Shown here: piece by piece, positions 40,398 through 45,393 of the stretch | How the letters are laid out: every line of letters starts with the position of its first letter | Position numbering within the stretch: position 1 is the first letter of the stretch | Origin: Microbacterium sp. | GTDB taxonomy: Bacteria > Actinomycetota > Actinomycetes > Actinomycetales > Microbacteriaceae | Reading direction: 5' to 3' | Assembly (NCBI RefSeq): GCF_003248605.1 | Contig: NZ_QFPF01000048.1 | Span: 1 to 45,393 of the forward strand | Length of the DNA stretch: 45,393 nt | The notes under the pieces: model-generated | Told to the model about the DNA's origin: nothing | The model's input: the letters and a program-made list of their open reading frames with translations, nothing else | Databases searched by the model: none | Translations under genes and position numbers: made by a program

Positions 40398-41962
40398 TGC
40401 ACCAGACCCCCGTGCGCACCCTGCTGGTCTGGGTGCCCGACTGGCCGATCGCCGCCCTCGCCCGCGAGCGCGGCTCGACGCTCGATGCCGGTGCGCCGAT
40501 CGCGATCGAGCGGGCGGGCGGCATCGTCGCCTGCTCGGCCGCCGCCCGCGCGAGTGGCGTGCGCCGCGGGCAGCGCCGCCGCGATGCGCAGGCCCGCTGC
40601 CCGGGGCTGCGCCTGGTCTCCTCCGACGAGGGGCGCGACAACCGCGGGTTCCTGCCCGTGGTCGACCGCATCGAACGGCTCGCGCCGGGCGTGCAGATCG
40701 TGCGGGCGGGCATCGGCGCCCTGCGTGCCCGCGGCCCCTCGCGGTACTACGGCGGCGAGAGCGAGGCCGCGCGGGTGCTGCTCGACGAATTGGCGGCCAT
40801 CGATCTCACCGACGCGCGCGTCGGCATCGCCGACGGCCCCTTCACCGCCGAGCATGCGGCCCGGCGCACCCGCCCCGGGCCGGGTGCAGAGCCCGCAACG
40901 CGGGTGCACGCCGTCGAGCCCGGTGCCGCGGCCTCCTTCCTCGCGCCCCTGTCGATCCGCACGATCGACGACGCCGAGCTGGTGGGGCTGCTCGCGCGCC
41001 TGGGCGTGCAGACGCTCGGCGATTTCGCCGCGCTCGCCGAAGACAGGGTGCGCGAGCGCTTCTCCGAGCACGGCGTGCGCCTGCACCGCCTCGCCCGCGG
41101 GCTCGACGCGCGGCCCGTCACCGCGCGGGTGCCCCCGCCTGAGCACGAGCGCGAGGCCCAGTTCGAGCCCCCGCTCGAACTGGTCGATCAGGTCGGCTTC
41201 GCGGTGCGCATCACCGCCGACGACTTCGTCGACGCGCTCGCCGCCCGGGGCCTGGTGTGCACCGAGCTGCGCGTCGAGCTGCGCGATGACCGCGGCGGGC
41301 GGTCCGAGCGGGTGTGGCTGCACCCCACCACCTTCGATGCCGCCGCCGTCGTCGACCGGGTGCGTTGGCAGCTCGAGGCGGCCGTCGACGCCGAGCTGCG
41401 CAGCGGCATCACCCTCGTCCGCCTCGAGCCCGAGGCGGTGGATGCGGCATCCCACCACGAACCGGGACTGTTCGGCCAGGGCCCGGGCGAGCGCGTGCAC
41501 CACGCCCTCTCGCGCGTGCAGGCCCTGCTCGGGCATCGCGGCGTCGTCACCCCCGCCATCGGGGGTGGCCGCTGGCTCGCCGAGCGCCAGGTGCTCGTGC
41601 CGTGGGGCGACCGGGCCGCGCCGGCGCGCGAGCGCTCGCAGCCCTGGCCCGGCAGCCTTCCGGCCCCGCATCCCACCACCGTCTTCTTCCCGCAGCCCGA
41701 GATGCGGGTGACCTCCGCCGACGGCGCCGCCGTGACCGTCGACGAGCGAGGGCGCCTGAGCGCGGCGCCCGCCGCGATCGCGGGCACCGGCATCCATCGT
41801 GCCGTCGCGGGGTGGGCAGGCCCGTGGGGTGTGCGCGAGCGGGAGTGGGATCCCGAGCGGCGACGCGAGGCGCACCGGGTGCAGATCGTCGACGACACCC
41901 AGGTCGCCTGGCTGCTCGTGCTCGAGGGCGACACCTGGCGCGCCGAGGGGCGGTACGACTGA
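40397..41962 (+). CDS. imuB: ImuB, catalytically inactive Y-family polymerase
   Basis: A 521-residue Y-family polymerase homologue that acts as the scaffold of the translesion mutasome. The N-terminus (RTLLVWVPDWPIAAL) and SRYYGGESEAA replace the metal-binding acidic motifs of active DinB, as in known ImuB. A helix-hairpin-helix (LLARLGVQTLGDFAAL, about 195-210) and a little-finger region follow. HEPGLFG near residue 355 resembles a beta-clamp-binding motif. The start and stop overlap its neighbours as TGATG on both sides, so the three genes form one translationally coupled operon. Confidence 0.92.
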   Translation: MHQTPVRTLLVWVPDWPIAALARERGSTLDAGAPIAIERAGGIVACSAAARASGVRRGQRRRDAQARCPGLRLVSSDEGRDNRGFLPVVDRIERLAPGVQIVRAGIGALRARGPSRYYGGESEAARVLLDELAAIDLTDARVGIADGPFTAEHAARRTRPGPGAEPATRVHAVEPGAAASFLAPLSIRTIDDAELVGLLARLGVQTLGDFAALAEDRVRERFSEHGVRLHRLARGLDARPVTARVPPPEHEREAQFEPPLELVDQVGFAVRITADDFVDALAARGLVCTELRVELRDDRGGRSERVWLHPTTFDAAAVVDRVRWQLEAAVDAELRSGITLVRLEPEAVDAASHHEPGLFGQGPGERVHHALSRVQALLGHRGVVTPAIGGGRWLAERQVLVPWGDRAAPARERSQPWPGSLPAPHPTTVFFPQPEMRVTSADGAAVTVDERGRLSAAPAAIAGTGIHRAVAGWAGPWGVREREWDPERRREAHRVQIVDDTQVAWLLVLEGDTWRAEGRYD

Positions 41963-44900
41963 TGGGTTTTCGCAATCCTCCGATCCCGTGGTCCGAGCTC
42001 GAGCGCATCCTCGGCACGACCCGGCCCGACAAGGTGCCGGCAGGCGCCGACGGCGGCGACAGTCCCGCCTGGTCGCGCAAACGCGGGGCCTACGTCACAC
42101 CGGCCATCGAACGCCCCGAGAGTGCGGTGCCCTACGCCGAGCTGCACGCGCACTCGTCGTACTCCTTCCTCGACGGGGCCTCTTCGCCCGAGGCCCTGAT
42201 CGAAGAGGCCGAGCGTCTGGGGCTCTCGGGCCTCGCCCTCACCGACCACGACGGCTTCTACGGCCTCGCCCGCTTCGCCGAGGCCGCCGAATCGTTCCAC
42301 GTCACGACGGTGTTCGGCGCCGAGCTGTCGCTCGGCCTGCCGAAGCCGCAGAGGGGCGAGGCCGACCCCGTCGGACGGCACCTGCTCGTGCTCGCCCGGG
42401 GACAGGAGGGCTATCACCGCCTCGCCGCCGCGATCACGGCCGCCCAGCTGCGCGGGGGTGAGAAGGGGCGCCCCGTGTACGACCCGGGCGAACTCGCCGA
42501 CCGGGCGGGAGGGCCGGGCGATCCGCACTGGGCGGTGCTGACCGGATGCCGCAAGGGAGCCGTGCGGCAGGCCCTCGCCGCCGAGGGGCCCGAGGGTGCT
42601 GCCCGCGAACTCGATGCACTCGTCGATCTCTTCGGAGCGACATCGGTCTTCGTCGAGCTCACCGACCACGGCGATCCGCTGGATTCGAGGCGCAACGACC
42701 TGCTCGCATCTCTCGCCCGAGAGCGCAGCCTGCCCACCCTCGCGACGAACAACGTGCACTACGCCACCCCCGCCAAGGCCCGGCTCGCCGCGGCGATCGC
42801 GGCCGTGCGCGCGGGCCGCAGCATGGACGAACTCGACGGATGGCTGCCCTCACACGGCGCGGGGCATCTGCGCTCGGGCGCCGAGATGGCCGAGCGCTTC
42901 GCCCGCTACCCGGGTGCCGTCGCCCGCACCGCGACCCTCGCCGACGAGCTCGGCTTCCCCCTGCGCCGCGCCAAACCCGCGCTGCCCACGCAGGAGGTGC
43001 CCGAGGGGCACACCCCGATGTCGTGGCTGCGGCACCTGGTGTGGCAGGCGGTGCCGCAGCTGTACCCGCGCCTGGCCGACGACGACCGCCGGCGCATCGA
43101 GAACGAGCTGAACGTCATCGAGAAGAAGGACTTTCCGGGCTACTTCCTCATCGTGCACGACATCGTCGCCGAGGCCCGGCGCCGCGGCATCCTGTGCCAG
43201 GGGCGGGGATCGGCGGCCAACAGCGCCGTCTGCTACCTGCTGCACATCACCGCCGTCGACCCGATCCTCTACCGGCTGCCGTTCGAGCGGTTCCTGTCGT
43301 CGCTGCGCGAAGAAGAGCCCGACATCGACGTCGACTTCGACTCCGACCGGCGCGAAGAGATCATCCAGTGGGTCTACGCCCGCTACGGCCGTGAGCGTTC
43401 GGCGCAGGTGGCGAACGTCATCCAGTACCGGCCCAAGAACGCCGTCCGCGACATGGCCCGCGCCCTCGGGTACTCCCCCGGCCAGCAGGATGCCTGGTCC
43501 AAACAGGTCGAGCGCTGGGGCGCCGAGCTGTCGTCGATGCCGGATCACGACATCCCGGATCTTGTCGTCGACTACGCGGGCGAACTGCTGAAGGCCCCCC
43601 GGCACCTGGGCATCCACTCGGGCGGCATGGTGCTCACCGAGCGCCCCGTCGGCGAGGTCGTGCCGATCGAGCACGCGCGCATGGAGAACCGCACGGTGAT
43701 CCAGTGGGACAAAGACGACGCGGCCTGGATGGGACTGGTCAAATTCGACCTGCTGGGCCTCGGGATCCTCGCCGCGCTGCAGCACTCGTTCGACATGATC
43801 CGTGGCGCCACCGGCGAGGAGTGGACCCTGGCGACCCTGCCCAAGGAGGAGCCCGCGGTCTACGACATGCTGTGCCGGGCCGACTCGATCGGGGTGTTCC
43901 AGGTCGAATCGCGCGCACAGATGGGCCTGCTGCCGCGCCTGCAGCCGCGTCGGTTCTACGACCTCGTGGTCGAGATCGCCCTCATCCGCCCGGGCCCGAT
44001 CCAGGGACGGGCCGTGCACCCGTTCGTGCGCCGCAAGATGGGGGTAGAGAAGGTCGAGTACGCCCACCCCAAGCTCGAGCCGGTGCTCGAGCGCACGCTC
44101 GGCATCCCGGTCTTCCAAGAGCAGCTGATGCAGATCGCGATGGCGGTGGGCAACTGCTCGGGCGAGCAGGCCGACCTGCTGCGGCGGGCGATGGGTTCCA
44201 AACGGGGGCAGGAGAAGATCGAGTCGCTGCGCGAGCAGCTCTACACCGGCATGGCCGAGAACGGGCTCGTCGGCGCCGCGGCCGACGACATCTACGCCAA
44301 GATCCAGGCGTTCGCCGACTTCGGGTTTGCCGAGTCGCATTCGCTGTCGTTCGCGCTGCTGGTCTACGCCAGCTCGTGGCTCAAGCTGCACTATCCCGCG
44401 GCCTTCCTCGCGGGGCTTCTGCGATCGCAGCCGATGGGGTTCTACTCGCCCGCGACGCTCGTCGCCGACGCCCGACGGCACGGGGTCGAGGTGCGCCGCC
44501 CCGACCTGCACCGCTCGGGGGCGACCGAGATCCTCGAGCCGGTCGAGGACGTCGACGTTTCGTCAGGCCTCGACTCCTGCCTCGACACCGACCAGCCCCC
44601 CGCGGGCGAGTTCGACATCGACGCCCCCGACGTGTCGGCATCCCACCGCCGCGACGGCGCCTTCGCCGTGCGCATGGGGCTCGCCGGGGTCACCGGCATC
44701 GGCGCCAAGGTCGCCGAGCGCATCGTCGCCGATCGGGATGCCGCCGGCCCCTACCGCGACATGCACGATCTCGTGCGCCGCACCGACCTCACCGCCGCGC
44801 AGCTCGAGGCGCTCGCCACCGCCGGGGCGTTCGAATGCCTGGGTCTGTCCCGCCGCGAGGCGATCTGGCAGGCGGGATCGGCCGCGCAGGACCGCGCGCA

Positions 44901-45366
44901 GTTTCTGCCCGGCACCGTCTTCGCCGTGCAGCCGCCCCTGTTCGCCGACCTCACGAGCCACGACCGGCTCGCGGCCGACCTGTGGGCCACGGGCGTCTCC
45001 CCCGACGATCACCCGATGACGCACTATCGGGGCGATCTCGCCGCGCGGGGCGTGCTGCCCTCGGCCGCCCTGCGCTCGCACGAGACCGGGCGACGCGTCG
45101 AGGTCGCGGGGCTCGTGACGCACCGGCAGCGCCCGGCGACAGCATCCGGAATCACGTTCCTCAACCTCGAGGACGAACACGGCCTCGTCAACGTCATCTG
45201 CTCGGTCGGGGTCTGGACCCGCTACCGGCGGATCGTGCGCGACTCACCGGCGCTGATCGTGCGCGGGATGCTGGAGCGATCACCCGAGGGTGTGACGAAT
45301 CTCGTGGCGGACGGCTTCGAAGACCTGCGCGTCGGGGTGCGCCACAACTCCCGGGACTTCCGTTGA
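41962..45366 (+). CDS. dnaE2: Error-prone DNA polymerase III alpha subunit DnaE2
   Basis: A 1134-residue translesion polymerase. The PHP domain begins ELHAHSSYSFLDG (H62, H64) with TDHDGF at 94-99. The palm has the catalytic aspartates in DIDVDFD at 454-460. Further landmarks are GRGSAANSAVCYLL, PRHLGIHSGGMVL, IRPGPIQGRAVHPF, LRRAMGSKRGQEK and FADFGFAESHSLSFALL. A C-terminal helix-hairpin-helix (GVTGIGAKVAERIV) and an OB-fold (VEVAGLVTHRQRPATASGITFLNLED) end it. Length fits DnaE2, shorter than DnaE1. It is complete in the window and is the last gene of the SOS operon. Confidence 0.95.
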   Translation: MGFRNPPIPWSELERILGTTRPDKVPAGADGGDSPAWSRKRGAYVTPAIERPESAVPYAELHAHSSYSFLDGASSPEALIEEAERLGLSGLALTDHDGFYGLARFAEAAESFHVTTVFGAELSLGLPKPQRGEADPVGRHLLVLARGQEGYHRLAAAITAAQLRGGEKGRPVYDPGELADRAGGPGDPHWAVLTGCRKGAVRQALAAEGPEGAARELDALVDLFGATSVFVELTDHGDPLDSRRNDLLASLARERSLPTLATNNVHYATPAKARLAAAIAAVRAGRSMDELDGWLPSHGAGHLRSGAEMAERFARYPGAVARTATLADELGFPLRRAKPALPTQEVPEGHTPMSWLRHLVWQAVPQLYPRLADDDRRRIENELNVIEKKDFPGYFLIVHDIVAEARRRGILCQGRGSAANSAVCYLLHITAVDPILYRLPFERFLSSLREEEPDIDVDFDSDRREEIIQWVYARYGRERSAQVANVIQYRPKNAVRDMARALGYSPGQQDAWSKQVERWGAELSSMPDHDIPDLVVDYAGELLKAPRHLGIHSGGMVLTERPVGEVVPIEHARMENRTVIQWDKDDAAWMGLVKFDLLGLGILAALQHSFDMIRGATGEEWTLATLPKEEPAVYDMLCRADSIGVFQVESRAQMGLLPRLQPRRFYDLVVEIALIRPGPIQGRAVHPFVRRKMGVEKVEYAHPKLEPVLERTLGIPVFQEQLMQIAMAVGNCSGEQADLLRRAMGSKRGQEKIESLREQLYTGMAENGLVGAAADDIYAKIQAFADFGFAESHSLSFALLVYASSWLKLHYPAAFLAGLLRSQPMGFYSPATLVADARRHGVEVRRPDLHRSGATEILEPVEDVDVSSGLDSCLDTDQPPAGEFDIDAPDVSASHRRDGAFAVRMGLAGVTGIGAKVAERIVADRDAAGPYRDMHDLVRRTDLTAAQLEALATAGAFECLGLSRREAIWQAGSAAQDRAQFLPGTVFAVQPPLFADLTSHDRLAADLWATGVSPDDHPMTHYRGDLAARGVLPSAALRSHETGRRVEVAGLVTHRQRPATASGITFLNLEDEHGLVNVICSVGVWTRYRRIVRDSPALIVRGMLERSPEGVTNLVADGFEDLRVGVRHNSRDFR

Positions 45367-45393
45367 CCGGCAAACGCGCTCGTCACTGCCCGC

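Overview
The window looks like chromosomal DNA of a high-GC actinobacterium, most likely a Microbacterium-like member of the Microbacteriaceae. The support is the very high GC, GTG starts, tight TGATG and ATGA stop/start couplings, an FtsR-like MerR regulator beside a GarA-type FHA protein, and an ImuA'/ImuB/DnaE2 mutasome cassette. I see no tRNA, rRNA, CRISPR array or transposase gene.

Left part (1-10.1 kb), mostly housekeeping genes: an FHA/MerR pair; a small Cys-cluster protein; a Met/Cys-rich copper-storage-like protein divergent from a CopC-like protein; dihydrolipoyl dehydrogenase; a CYTH-domain protein whose catalytic motif lies upstream of any normal start codon; alpha-glucan phosphorylase with a glutamine amidotransferase; NAD(P)H-hydrate epimerase; and a YihY-family membrane protein.

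Centre (10.1-30.3 kb), the main point of interest: two complete, head-to-tail type IV pilus (T4P) clusters on the minus strand. Each runs pilA-pilV-pilW-pilX-pilD-pilM-pilN-pilO-pilT-pilC. Only one extension ATPase gene, pilB, is present, on the plus strand beside the first cluster. The clusters are diverged paralogues that share a promoter layout upstream of each pilin and patches of near-perfect DNA identity. Both prepilin-peptidase genes (pilD) are broken at exactly the same edge of a 100-bp identical block, which is either a real shared lesion or an assembly error. A family of short inverted repeats brackets cluster 1.

Right part (30.4-45.4 kb): a DUF1905 protein, two small membrane proteins, a second palindromic repeat family, an aldo/keto reductase with a long inverted repeat upstream, a membrane protein, and a two-component system made of one LuxR-type regulator and two translationally coupled membrane kinases. 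One of those kinases has lost its ATP-binding motifs. The region ends with the SOS mutagenesis operon imuA'-imuB-dnaE2, whose LexA-box-like site overlaps the -10 element of an apparently leaderless start.

How the genes work together: PilM/N/O with PilC, PilB and PilT form a pilus motor. PilA is the major pilin and PilV/W/X are minor pilins, with PilX carrying a large beta-rich tip-like domain. A second full set, lacking only its own PilB, suggests either two alternative pili driven by one motor ATPase or an expanded, functionally split system.
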